This document shows positions 9,189 to 16,327 of a stretch of 32,523 bases of DNA, in pieces (position 1 is the stretch's first letter; every line of letters starts with the position of its first letter). A program made the position numbers and the translations under genes. The notes beneath the pieces are model-generated. The model saw nothing but the letters and a program-made list of their open reading frames with translations, was not told the origin of the DNA and made no database searches. Source of the stretch: Planctomycetaceae bacterium (lineage in GTDB: Bacteria; Planctomycetota; SZUA-567). The DNA is taken from the NCBI GenBank assembly GCA_021205245.1, contig JAJPXZ010000076.1:1-32523 (forward strand), read 5' to 3'.

Positions 9189-10370
9189 ATGGGAAAAGAC
9201 GTGAGCGGGCGTAAACTCCGTATGGCGATGATCGGCGGCGGACCCGGTTCGGGCATAGGCGATATCCACCGCAAGGCCGCCCTCATGGACAGCCAGATTG
9301 ATTTTGTTGCAGGCGCGTTCTCCAGCAATCCAGAAAAGTCCAAAGCTCAGGGACAGGCCTTGTTCGTCGATCCGGCGCGGGTCTATGCCTCATGGGAAGA
9401 GATGTTGGCAACCGAAGCAGCTCTCCCCGACACCAAGCGCCCCGACCTTATCAGTATCGTCACACCGAACCATCTCCATTTCGCCCAAGCCAAACGCGCG
9501 CTGGAACTCGGCTTCCACGTCGTTATGGACAAGCCCATGACCATGACCCTGGCCGAGGCGCTCGAACTGCGCGAATCGGTCAAAAAGACCGGCAAAGTCT
9601 TTGCCCTCACCCACGCCTTCGCCACCAACGCCATGGTCAAATGCTCGCGCGACTTGGTAGCGCAGGGGGCGCTTGGCAAGATTCGCAAGATTGTGGTCGA
9701 ATACCCGCAGGGCTGGCTTTATCAGCTCATCGAGAAGGACGATCACAAGCAGGCGTCGTGGCGCACTCGGCCCGAACTCGCGGGCGCTGGCTGCATTGGC
9801 GATATCGGCGTCCATGCCTCGCACCTGTCCGAACTCGTCACCGGCCTCCGGGTAACGGCGGTTGCCGCCGACGCGGCAGCGGTGGTGGAGGGACGGACCA
9901 TCGACGACGACTTCACCGCCCTTGCCCGGTGGGAAGGCGATGTGCGCGGCTCGATTCAGGCCAGCCAGATATCGGTGGGCGAGGGGAACGGCCTCGGCAT
10001 CCGTGTCTACGGCGACAAGGCTGGGCTGGAATGGCGTTTCGACAATATGGATTTCATCATCATCAAGTACCAGGACAAGCCGTGGGAGAAGTGGGCGCGC
10101 GGCACCACCTATGTCGCCGCAGCCAGTCCATCGGCGGCTCGGGTCACCCGCTGCGACAAATACCATGCTGAAGGCTATATCGAAGGCTTTGCCAACGTCT
10201 ACCTGAACGCCGCCCTCGCCATCCGCAAGGTCGAGGCGGGCGAGCCGCTGACCGATCTGGATTTGGATTTCCCCTGCGTCGATGACGGCGTGCGCGGCAT
10301 GGCCTTTATCGAGGCGATGCTCGAGTCCACCCGCAACAAGGGTGCATGGGTGGATATTCCCGCGTATTAA
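9189..10370 (+). CDS. Gfo/Idh/MocA family oxidoreductase
   Basis: A 393-residue NAD(P)-dependent sugar or cyclitol dehydrogenase of the glucose-fructose oxidoreductase/inositol dehydrogenase family. The Rossmann motif is M-I-G-G-G-P-G-S-G-I-G with I-H-R following (residues 14-28). T-P-N-H-L-H-F (92-98) and M-D-K-P (113-116, the E-K-P motif with Asp for Glu; Lys115 is the expected catalytic/cofactor residue) match the family. The motif G-D-I-G-V-H-A-S-H-L near residue 200 supplies the substrate-site His. ATG 9189 has GGAG eight bases upstream. GTG 9153 has AAGGAG seven bases upstream and would add 12 residues; family alignment favours 9189. The gene is a single unit ending at a bidirectional terminator. 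The substrate is unknown. Confidence 0.87.
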   Translation: MGKDVSGRKLRMAMIGGGPGSGIGDIHRKAALMDSQIDFVAGAFSSNPEKSKAQGQALFVDPARVYASWEEMLATEAALPDTKRPDLISIVTPNHLHFAQAKRALELGFHVVMDKPMTMTLAEALELRESVKKTGKVFALTHAFATNAMVKCSRDLVAQGALGKIRKIVVEYPQGWLYQLIEKDDHKQASWRTRPELAGAGCIGDIGVHASHLSELVTGLRVTAVAADAAAVVEGRTIDDDFTALARWEGDVRGSIQASQISVGEGNGLGIRVYGDKAGLEWRFDNMDFIIIKYQDKPWEKWARGTTYVAAASPSAARVTRCDKYHAEGYIEGFANVYLNAALAIRKVEAGEPLTDLDLDFPCVDDGVRGMAFIEAMLESTRNKGAWVDIPAY

Positions 10371-10406
10371 GCGATGTGAAAATCGTAGTGGACGAGCATT
10401 CAAATT

Positions 10407-10452
10407 GAATCCCGGGATGGCGAAAGCCGTCCCGGGATTCATCGTGTTTTTC
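10407..10452. terminator. Bidirectional terminator between convergent genes
   Basis: GAATCCCGGGA (10407-10417) pairs over 11 bp with TCCCGGGATTC (10430-10440); the loop itself contains a small GGC/GCC stem. A T-rich tract (GTGTTTTTC) follows on the plus strand and the minus-strand exit reads TTTGAATG. It sits between the stop of the oxidoreductase (10370) and the stop of the convergent nitroreductase (10459). Confidence 0.85.
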
Positions 10453-10458
10453 GAATGG

Positions 10459-11292
10459 CTACAGCTTTTCCACAAAGTGAACCGTTGCCAGATCATGCTG
10501 CGCCGCGCGCGGGTACCGCACTCCCTCCGGCCCGAACAGCATGGCGTAGCCGATTTCGTGATCGTCAGGAATGTCCAGCCACGCGCGTGACTCCGGGAGC
10601 CCTCGCAGGATGCCTTCCATCATGCCGCACCAGGTGGTGCCGATGCCGTTCGCCTGCGCATAGAGGTCGAAGTACGAGAGGGCGATGACGCAATCCGCCA
10701 CCTTACATACCTGGGCAGGCCCGGCGGTGACGACAAGCAGGTGCGGCGCAGTGCGGAAAATGGCATCGACCTCCTCGTCCACCCACAGTTTGGCCATGTC
10801 GACTAGCCAGGCGTCTTCTGGTGGGAAAGTGGCGGCTTTGGCGATTAGCGTTTCGCACAACCGGTCCCGCAGGGCATCCATTACTGTGGGCGAGTGGACG
10901 ACGGTGAAGCGCAGGTCGCGCATATTGACCCCGGTCGGCGCGTGCGAGACAGTCTCCAGCACGTGATGGAGCAACGCGGAATCGACCACTCCAGGCGTGA
11001 ATTGCCGAACCGAACGGCGGGAGCGAATCAGACTGTCGAGCATTTTCGGATCGCATTTCCCGGTCGGCTGGGAATCCTCGGGATTTTTCCCAACGACAGA
11101 CACTGCCGCATAGGGGCATATCGCCAGGCAATGCTGGCAGCCGATGCATTCGACATCGTCCTCTGGCTTCACCGTGGCGACGCCGCCGACCACGTGGATG
11201 ATGTGGGCCGGGCAGTCGAGGACGCATTGGCCGCAGGCGGTACACTTTGCCGGATCGGCATGGAATTGACTCAGGGGCAGGGCGGTACTCAT
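10459..11292 (-). CDS. Nitroreductase with N-terminal 2x[4Fe-4S] ferredoxin domain
   Basis: A 277-residue fusion of a bacterial-type ferredoxin and an FMN nitroreductase. The ferredoxin part carries C-x2-C-x2-C-x3-C-P twice (Cys17, 20, 23, 27 and Cys49, 52, 55, 59), enough for two [4Fe-4S] clusters. The nitroreductase part begins with L-I-R-S-R-R-S-V-R-Q-F (about 88-98, FMN phosphate-binding Arg/Ser) and continues with S-H-A-P-T-G-V-N-M. Such fusions are common in anaerobes and pass electrons from iron-sulfur centres to FMN; the physiological substrate is not known. The start is ATG 11292, preceded by AAGGAG five bases upstream. A longer frame from 11331 has no ribosome site. It is a single gene, convergent with the oxidoreductase. 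Confidence 0.9.
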   Translation of the reverse strand: MSTALPLSQFHADPAKCTACGQCVLDCPAHIIHVVGGVATVKPEDDVECIGCQHCLAICPYAAVSVVGKNPEDSQPTGKCDPKMLDSLIRSRRSVRQFTPGVVDSALLHHVLETVSHAPTGVNMRDLRFTVVHSPTVMDALRDRLCETLIAKAATFPPEDAWLVDMAKLWVDEEVDAIFRTAPHLLVVTAGPAQVCKVADCVIALSYFDLYAQANGIGTTWCGMMEGILRGLPESRAWLDIPDDHEIGYAMLFGPEGVRYPRAAQHDLATVHFVEKL

Positions 11293-11417
11293 TAGCTCTC
11301 CTTGTATGGGTGAAAAGTTGGGCTCCTCCATTATACCACCAGGCGGACGCAGACCAAACTTTTCCGGAGACGACGGCAGGAAGGGCCGAAGGCGACACAG
11401 GGATAAGAGAGGGGAAG

Positions 11418-11433
11418 AGCGTTATATAACGCT
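11418..11433. promoter_or_regulatory. 16-bp perfect palindrome, probable operator/promoter
   Basis: AGCGTTATATAACGCT is a perfect inverted repeat. It is nested inside a second pair, AGAGC (11416-11420) and GCTCT (11437-11441). It lies 25 bases before the ATG of the small membrane protein and includes TATAAC, a fair -10 box, so a dimeric regulator bound here could block that promoter. No binding protein can be named. Confidence 0.5.
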
Positions 11434-11458
11434 TATGCTCTAAGCCGAAAGGCCTGGT

Positions 11459-11800
11459 ATGAAAACTGCTGTAATCGCGGCGTCTCTGGCCCTGCTGACG
11501 CTCGTCGGCCCAGCTTTCGCCGCCGACGCCGTCGATGGCGCGGATGTCGTCCCGCCGCCCATTCCGCCCCTGAACGCACAACTAGCCACGCCGCTCCAAT
11601 ACGCCATGGATAACAACCGCACTGCGGTGATTGTCATGGTCGTTTTGGCCGTGGCCCTCGTCGCCGCCATGTTGTTCTGGGCCAGCCATATCCGGCGGCG
11701 CGGCAAACACCGCTCCACCAGCGACTATCCCGGCACCGCACCCCGCGACCGGAACAACGATCCTAAAAACACCGGACCGATTACGACTCCCGTTCCTTAA
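11459..11800 (+). CDS. Small secreted/membrane protein, unknown function
   Basis: A 113-residue protein with an apparent Sec signal peptide (residues 1-21, ending G-P-A-F-A before A-D-A-V-D), a Pro-rich linker (V-P-P-P-I-P-P-L), one clear transmembrane helix (about 55-78) and a basic then Pro/Asp/Asn-rich tail (R-R-R-G-K-H-R). The predicted layout is a short outer segment, one membrane span and a cytoplasmic tail. AAAGG lies upstream of ATG 11459. I do not recognise the family. Its 3' end overlaps the convergent rsmA by 20 bases. Confidence 0.65.
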   Translation: MKTAVIAASLALLTLVGPAFAADAVDGADVVPPPIPPLNAQLATPLQYAMDNNRTAVIVMVVLAVALVAAMLFWASHIRRRGKHRSTSDYPGTAPRDRNNDPKNTGPITTPVP

Positions 11801-12701
11801 CCTTGTCCGCCGCCACCTCGTGGGCGATAAGGAGGAACTGCTCCGGCGTCATGGTCTCGCCCCGGCATTCGGGGTTGATGCCGAGTGTGGTCAGCATGTC
11901 CGCGATATTGCGATCGGGAAACAGCCCTTTGAGGGCGTTTTTAAGGATTTTTCGGCGCGAGCCGAAAACGGCGTTCGTGACGGCGCGGAGTTCGTACCAC
12001 GGCAGCGCCATCCGCTCCTCAACCGGCTTGAATTTGACCGATATGACGGCCGACTCGACCTTCGGCGGCGGCCAGAAAGAACGCGGGCCCACCGTGCGCT
12101 CGATTGTACTGTCGGACCCGAGCGCGGTGGCGATTGACAATGCGCCATACGTTTTGCCGCCGGGCGGCGCGACCATGCGTTCCACCACCTCGAGTTGCAG
12201 CAAAAACACCCCGAGTTCCCACGGGAGCGGCGAGGCCAGCGCATTCATGACAAACGGCGTCCCGGCCGAATAAGGCAGGTTCGACACGCTTTTCAGAACC
12301 GCCGTCTCCGTCTTGCCCTCTTCCGCGAGGGCCTTGTTTTTGAGGGCCAGCAGTTCTTCCAGCTTGGCGACGACCTCCGGGTTAATTTTGTTTTTTCCCG
12401 CCAGGATGTCTCCCTGGTAGTAAAAGACGTTCGGGAGGCCTGCCGTCTCCTCCTGCGCCAGCGGCAGCAGGCCGCGATCGAGTTCGACCCCCAGCACCAG
12501 GCCGCCGGATTTGGCCAGCCACCGGGTCAGAAATCCACTCCCCGGCCCGACTTCGAGAATGACGTCCCGTGGCCCGACCCGGCCCGTCTCGGCGATAAAG
12601 CGGAGCTGGTTGCCGTCCAATAGAAAGTTCTGTCCCCTGCGGGTTGAGGGGGAGATTCCGGCCCGGTTGAGGCGGGCGCGCAGTTTTTGATAAATACTCA
12701 T
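11781..12701 (-). CDS. rsmA: 16S rRNA (adenine1518/1519-N6)-dimethyltransferase
   Basis: KsgA/RsmA dimethylates two adjacent adenines in the 3'-terminal hairpin of 16S rRNA during 30S maturation, using S-adenosylmethionine. The 306-residue product shows the family motifs in order: R-R-G-Q-N-F-L-L-D (residues 21-29), SAM motif I L-E-V-G-P-G-S-G (49-56), acidic residue of V-E-L-D (75), G-D-I-L (97-100), catalytic N-L-P-Y (141-144), and F-W-P-P-P-K-V-E-S-A in the C-terminal domain. Between G-D-I-L and N-L-P-Y there is a Lys/Glu-rich insert of roughly 30 residues compared with E. coli KsgA. ATG 12701 is preceded by an in-frame TTG at 12704; ATG is preferred. The gene is divergent from recN and overlaps the small membrane protein at its 3' end. 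Confidence 0.93.
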   Translation of the reverse strand: MSIYQKLRARLNRAGISPSTRRGQNFLLDGNQLRFIAETGRVGPRDVILEVGPGSGFLTRWLAKSGGLVLGVELDRGLLPLAQEETAGLPNVFYYQGDILAGKNKINPEVVAKLEELLALKNKALAEEGKTETAVLKSVSNLPYSAGTPFVMNALASPLPWELGVFLLQLEVVERMVAPPGGKTYGALSIATALGSDSTIERTVGPRSFWPPPKVESAVISVKFKPVEERMALPWYELRAVTNAVFGSRRKILKNALKGLFPDRNIADMLTTLGINPECRGETMTPEQFLLIAHEVAADKVKERES

Positions 12702-12799
12702 CAATACCTATCCAGAGCTTTAAGGCCTGTTACACCACCTCTCGAGCCATGATCCCGGCTGAAGCCACGATCCGTAATGGTGAAACGGCCTTTTAGAGG

Positions 12800-12828
12800 T
12801 TGCCTAACATCAGCGCGAATCGTAAAAT
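12800..12828 (+). promoter_or_regulatory. Probable sigma-70 promoter of the recN operon
   Basis: TTGCCT (12800-12805), 17 bases, then TAAAAT (12823-12828), lying 90 bases before the recN start in the divergent rsmA-recN gap. The fit to consensus is moderate. No LexA-like operator was recognised in the gap. Confidence 0.45.
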
Positions 12829-12917
12829 TGTACGGCTGTATTCAAGACAGCCTGAAAACTACTCTATGGTTTTGGCTGATAAAGTAAACCGTGGGCCGTG
12901 CTCACCGGGGGCAATTG

Positions 12918-14603
12918 GTGCTGGAACGTTTGCGTCTCCATAATTTTCTCCTCTTCGAAAAGGCTGAATTCGCCTTTTCCACGGGCCTCAATGCCGTGTC
13001 CGGCGAGACCGGCGCAGGCAAGAGTCTGGTCGCCAAGGCGCTCGGCCTGGCGCTGGGCGGCCGGGGCGGCCACGACATTATCCGCAGTGGCTGCGACGAA
13101 GCCGTCATCGAGGCGGTCTTTCGACCCGACGTTTCGGCGTCGCCGGAACTGGCCGCGTGGCTTGACGCCGACGGGCGGGTCACGGTCCGCCGTGGCGTGC
13201 GCCGGAACAAGGACGGCGGCGGCCTGAGCGTCAACGGCAAGGCCGTCACCGCCGGATCGGTCCGGAGCGCTCTCGCGCCCCTAGTCGATTTCGCCGCCCA
13301 GAACGAACATATGCGCCTCGCCGACCCGGCCTATCAGGTCCACCTGCTCGACGCCTACGGCAGGCTCGAAGCTGCCGTGGCCCGCTATCAGGCCGCGTAT
13401 CGCAAAGCCGACGGCCTGGCCCGGCGGTTGCAGGCGGGTCGGCAGGAGCGGGAACTCGTCCGCCTCCGATTGGAACGGGCGCGCGAGGAACTGGCCGAAA
13501 TCGACCGCGCCAGTTACGATCCGTCGGAGGACGCAACGCTCGAGGACGACATCCGCGAGATGTCCAACGCCGCCGGCATTGTTCGAGCCGCCGCCGAGGC
13601 AGCCGCTCGGCTCGAAGCCGGTGAGCCCGGGCCGGTCGAAGCCTTGGCCGCCGCCTGGAAATTGTTGGAAAAAATGGCAGCTGTCTCGCCGCGTCTGGCC
13701 GAGGCCGCAGCCGATCTCGAATCAGCGATGGAATTGGCCGAATCCGCCCTCGGCAAACTGACCGGCATGGTCGGCGACCTCGACGCCGATCCGCAGCGCC
13801 TCGACGCCATGATTGGCCGGTCGGAAATGCTCAAGGCTTTGGCCAAGCGACTTGAATGCGATGTTTCGGCATTGCCATCGGTCCGCGACAAGCTCGCCTT
13901 GGAGATTGAAGACCTCTCCGGCTGGGACGCGGGCGAGGACGAGGTGCGGGCGCGCCTGGCGGCGGAGCTTCCCCTCGTCGCCGAGGCCGGGCTTGCCCTT
14001 GGCCGCGTCGCCAAAGCGGTGAACCGCGAACTCGCTGGCCTCGGCATGGAGCAGGCCGGGTTCCTGGTCGATTTCGAACCGCTGTGGGAAGAGGGCATGC
14101 CGCTGGACGACATCCTCGCCGCCGGCCTGAACGGCCTCGACGGGGTGAATTTCTTCCTCAGCCCCAACCCGGGCGAAGCGCCGTCGGCGGTCGCCGGGGC
14201 GGTGTCTGGGGGCGAAGCGTCGCGGGCGGTTTTGGCAATTAAGGCGGCGTTGTCCGAAGTCTATCGGCCCGACCTGATGTTCCTGGACGAAGTCGACGCC
14301 GGCGTCGGCGCGCGCCTCGGTCGCGAACTCGGGATGAAGCTGGACGAGATGGCGGCATCGCGGCAGATTATCGTCATTACCCATTTGCCCCAGATCGCCT
14401 CGTATGCGGACAACCATTTGAAGGTCACGAAAGCGGTGCGCAAGGGGCGCACCAGCGCCGGGGTCGAAAACCTCACGGGCGAGGACCGCGTCCAGGAGGT
14501 TGCCAGCATGATTCACGGCAGCGGCGCGAACGAGGTAACCATCCGCCAGGCACGCGAGATGCTGGCTGACGGCGCTCACGGGAAAAAGGAACGTCATGAT
14601 TGA
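12918..14603 (+). CDS. recN: DNA repair protein RecN
   Basis: RecN is an SMC-like ATPase that acts early in double-strand break repair by recombination. The 561-residue product (family about 550) has the typical short start M-L-E-R-L-R-L-H-N-F, Walker A G-E-T-G-A-G-K-S (29-36), a central Glu/Ala/Arg-rich coiled coil (about 150-370), the ABC signature S-G-G-E-A-S-R (from Ser430), Walker B L-M-F-L-D-E-V-D-A-G-V-G (Asp457) and the switch I-V-I-T-H-L-P-Q-I-A-S-Y-A-D. GTG 12918 is chosen because GGGGG lies seven bases upstream and the product then begins at the family's usual position; a GTG at 12891 is possible. It is the first gene of a four-gene operon and overlaps thyX by 8 bases. Confidence 0.94.
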   Translation: MLERLRLHNFLLFEKAEFAFSTGLNAVSGETGAGKSLVAKALGLALGGRGGHDIIRSGCDEAVIEAVFRPDVSASPELAAWLDADGRVTVRRGVRRNKDGGGLSVNGKAVTAGSVRSALAPLVDFAAQNEHMRLADPAYQVHLLDAYGRLEAAVARYQAAYRKADGLARRLQAGRQERELVRLRLERAREELAEIDRASYDPSEDATLEDDIREMSNAAGIVRAAAEAAARLEAGEPGPVEALAAAWKLLEKMAAVSPRLAEAAADLESAMELAESALGKLTGMVGDLDADPQRLDAMIGRSEMLKALAKRLECDVSALPSVRDKLALEIEDLSGWDAGEDEVRARLAAELPLVAEAGLALGRVAKAVNRELAGLGMEQAGFLVDFEPLWEEGMPLDDILAAGLNGLDGVNFFLSPNPGEAPSAVAGAVSGGEASRAVLAIKAALSEVYRPDLMFLDEVDAGVGARLGRELGMKLDEMAASRQIIVITHLPQIASYADNHLKVTKAVRKGRTSAGVENLTGEDRVQEVASMIHGSGANEVTIRQAREMLADGAHGKKERHD

Positions 14604-15240
14604 AGTCGAACAATCGGCCACGCTGGTACAGGTCACCCCCGACGCCGACCAGATGCTGGAGCGTATCGCCCGCGTCTGCTACGATTCTGAAGAAAAGATG
14701 GCCTGCGACTGCAATGACGGCAGGTGCGACAAATGCCGCGCCCGGCGGGACAAGTTCCTGGGCGGGTTGCGGGATCGCCGTCACGACTCGGTTTTCGAGC
14801 ACGCGGTCGCGACCTTCCTGCTCGTGACCGACCGGGGCATTACCCACGAGATCGTCAGGCACCGTCTGGCTTCCTTTACCCAGTCCTCGACCCGGTACAT
14901 CAAGTACGAAGAAGGGATGCCGGTAGTGCGGCCATTGTTTTCATCGCCGCTCGAGGAAGAAACGTGGCGCGAAGCAATGCTGGCTGCCGAAGCGGCGTAC
15001 TGTAAGATGCTCGAGAACAACGTCCCGCCCCAAAATGCCCGCGACGTGCTGCCGACCTGCACCGCCGCCAAACTTTTCGTGACCGCCAATTTCCGCGAGT
15101 GGCGGCATATATTGCGGTTGCGTCTGGCCCGGGGCGCGCACCCGAAGATTCGTTTACTCGCCCGGGATATTTGGGAAAAGATTACGCCCCATTGCCCTGT
15201 TTATTTTAGCGACCTTGAAAAGGAATTCGCCGACCTATGA
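14596..15240 (+). CDS. thyX: Flavin-dependent thymidylate synthase
   Basis: ThyX methylates dUMP to dTMP using methylene-tetrahydrofolate, FAD and NADPH. The 214-residue product has the ThyX signature R-H-R-L-A-S-F-T-Q-S-S-T-R-Y (residues 88-101), preceded by the usual H-D-S-V-F-E-H (63-69), and N-F-R-E-W-R-H and L-R-L-A-R-G-A-H-P later. The odd part is a cysteine cluster at residues 37-47 (Cys37, Cys39, Cys44, Cys47; C-x-C-x4-C-x2-C) between the first helix and the H-x-S-x2-E-H segment. ThyX proteins I know do not need these cysteines; they could bind zinc or an iron-sulfur cluster. The gene starts inside the end of recN and its stop overlaps dut by 4 bases (ATGA), so translation is probably coupled. 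Confidence 0.95.
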   Translation: MIEVEQSATLVQVTPDADQMLERIARVCYDSEEKMACDCNDGRCDKCRARRDKFLGGLRDRRHDSVFEHAVATFLLVTDRGITHEIVRHRLASFTQSSTRYIKYEEGMPVVRPLFSSPLEEETWREAMLAAEAAYCKMLENNVPPQNARDVLPTCTAAKLFVTANFREWRHILRLRLARGAHPKIRLLARDIWEKITPHCPVYFSDLEKEFADL

Positions 15241-15713
15241 ACATACGTTTCGCACTCTATAATAACGAATCCGACTTTACGCCGTCCCGCGCGCATCCGG
15301 GCGACGCGTGTTTCGACCTTTTTGCCCGCTGCTATGCCGCGCCGGACGACCTGAAGGATGAAAAGGAACACATCTACCTCGCGCCGGGCAAGCGTCTGCT
15401 GGCGAAGACCGGCGTCTTCCTCGAGATGGAGGAGGGCTGGGAGGCTTTGGTCCGGCCGCGTTCCGGCAATGCCCTCAACTTCGGCCTCACCGTCCTGAAC
15501 ACGCCCGGCACCATCGACGCCGGGTACCGTAACGAAGTCGGCGTCATTCTCCACAACGCCGGCCAGATGATGATGGAACTGAAGCGCGGCATGAAGATTG
15601 CCCAGATCGCCTTCCGACCCATCCCCGAACACACGCTGACCGCTATCACGATGGATGAGTTCAACGCAGAGACGGCGCGCGGTTTGGGCGGCTTTGGGAG
15701 CAGTGGAACGTGA
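15237..15713 (+). CDS. dut: dUTP diphosphatase (dUTPase-like)
   Basis: Hydrolyses dUTP to dUMP and pyrophosphate, keeping uracil out of DNA and feeding ThyX. All five trimeric dUTPase motifs are visible in 158 residues: motif 1 D-A-C-F-D-L (23-28; Cys25 replaces the usual Gly), motif 2 R-P-R-S-G-N-A-L (73-80), motif 3 G-T-I-D-A-G-Y-R-N-E (91-100, with the catalytic Asp94 and uracil-stacking Tyr97), motif 4 R-G-M-K-I-A-Q, and the C-terminal motif 5 R-G-L-G-G-F-G-S-S-G-T (148-158). A roughly 15-residue charged insert follows motif 1. ATG 15237 overlaps the thyX stop. A dCTP deaminase/dUTPase relative is less likely because motif 3 and the P-loop-like tail are dUTPase-type. Confidence 0.92.
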   Translation: MNIRFALYNNESDFTPSRAHPGDACFDLFARCYAAPDDLKDEKEHIYLAPGKRLLAKTGVFLEMEEGWEALVRPRSGNALNFGLTVLNTPGTIDAGYRNEVGVILHNAGQMMMELKRGMKIAQIAFRPIPEHTLTAITMDEFNAETARGLGGFGSSGT

Positions 15714-16276
15714 ATGACGACCGCCCCGACTGGCATGAGTATTTCATGGCTGTCGCAAAACTGATCAGCACCCGTTCGACCTGCAATTCGCGTCCCACCG
15801 GCGCGATTCTGGTCAAGGACCGGCATATCCTCGCTACCGGCTACAACGGTTCGCCTCCGGGCGCGCCGCATTGCCGCGGCGCGTTCAACCCAGACGGCAC
15901 GCCGTTCTGCTACAGCCGTCATATGGGTTCGGGCGACGCCGACAAGTATAATTACTGCCGCTCCAGCCATGCCGAAGCGAACGCCATCGCCCAGGCGGCG
16001 CGGCTTGGTCAGGCAGTGGAGGGTGCGAGCGTGTACACCACCCTCGCGCCGTGCTATATTTGCACCAAGCTCCTCGCTGCCGCGCGCATTGTCGAGGTCT
16101 ATTTCGAACACGATTACGAGTCGTCGGACCGCAAGCGGGACGAATACTGGAAATCCATTTTCACGGAATCGGGCATTAAGGTTTGGCAGAAGGTGACGAT
16201 TTCGCCCGACGCCATGCAGTCGTTCGCGGGGGCGTTTTCGGGCGTCACCTCCGAGCGTCGGCTGGGAAACCACTAG
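15710..16276 (+). CDS. dCMP deaminase (deoxycytidylate deaminase)
   Basis: Zinc enzyme converting dCMP to dUMP. The 188-residue product carries H-A-E-A-N-A-I (His87 zinc ligand, Glu89 proton shuttle) and P-C-Y-I-C-T-K (Cys115 and Cys118 zinc ligands). G-Y-N-G-S-P and the C-x-R-G segment (Cys55) are typical of deoxycytidylate deaminases rather than of tRNA or free cytidine deaminases. It starts at GTG 15710, overlapping the dut stop by 4 bases (GTGA). With dut and thyX it forms a full supply line to dTMP. It ends 51 bases before the YdjM-like gene, which has its own ribosome site and could still be co-transcribed. Confidence 0.93.
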   Translation: MNDDRPDWHEYFMAVAKLISTRSTCNSRPTGAILVKDRHILATGYNGSPPGAPHCRGAFNPDGTPFCYSRHMGSGDADKYNYCRSSHAEANAIAQAARLGQAVEGASVYTTLAPCYICTKLLAAARIVEVYFEHDYESSDRKRDEYWKSIFTESGIKVWQKVTISPDAMQSFAGAFSGVTSERRLGNH

Positions 16277-16327
16277 GCGGATCAAACAAGACAACGGCCT
16301 GCCCACGCGGCCCACACGAGGGAGACA

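Noticed and set aside
9390-10496. A 368-codon minus-strand frame opposite the Gfo/Idh gene
   Set aside because: Shadow of a clear coding gene; its sequence is His/Gly/Arg-rich without family features.
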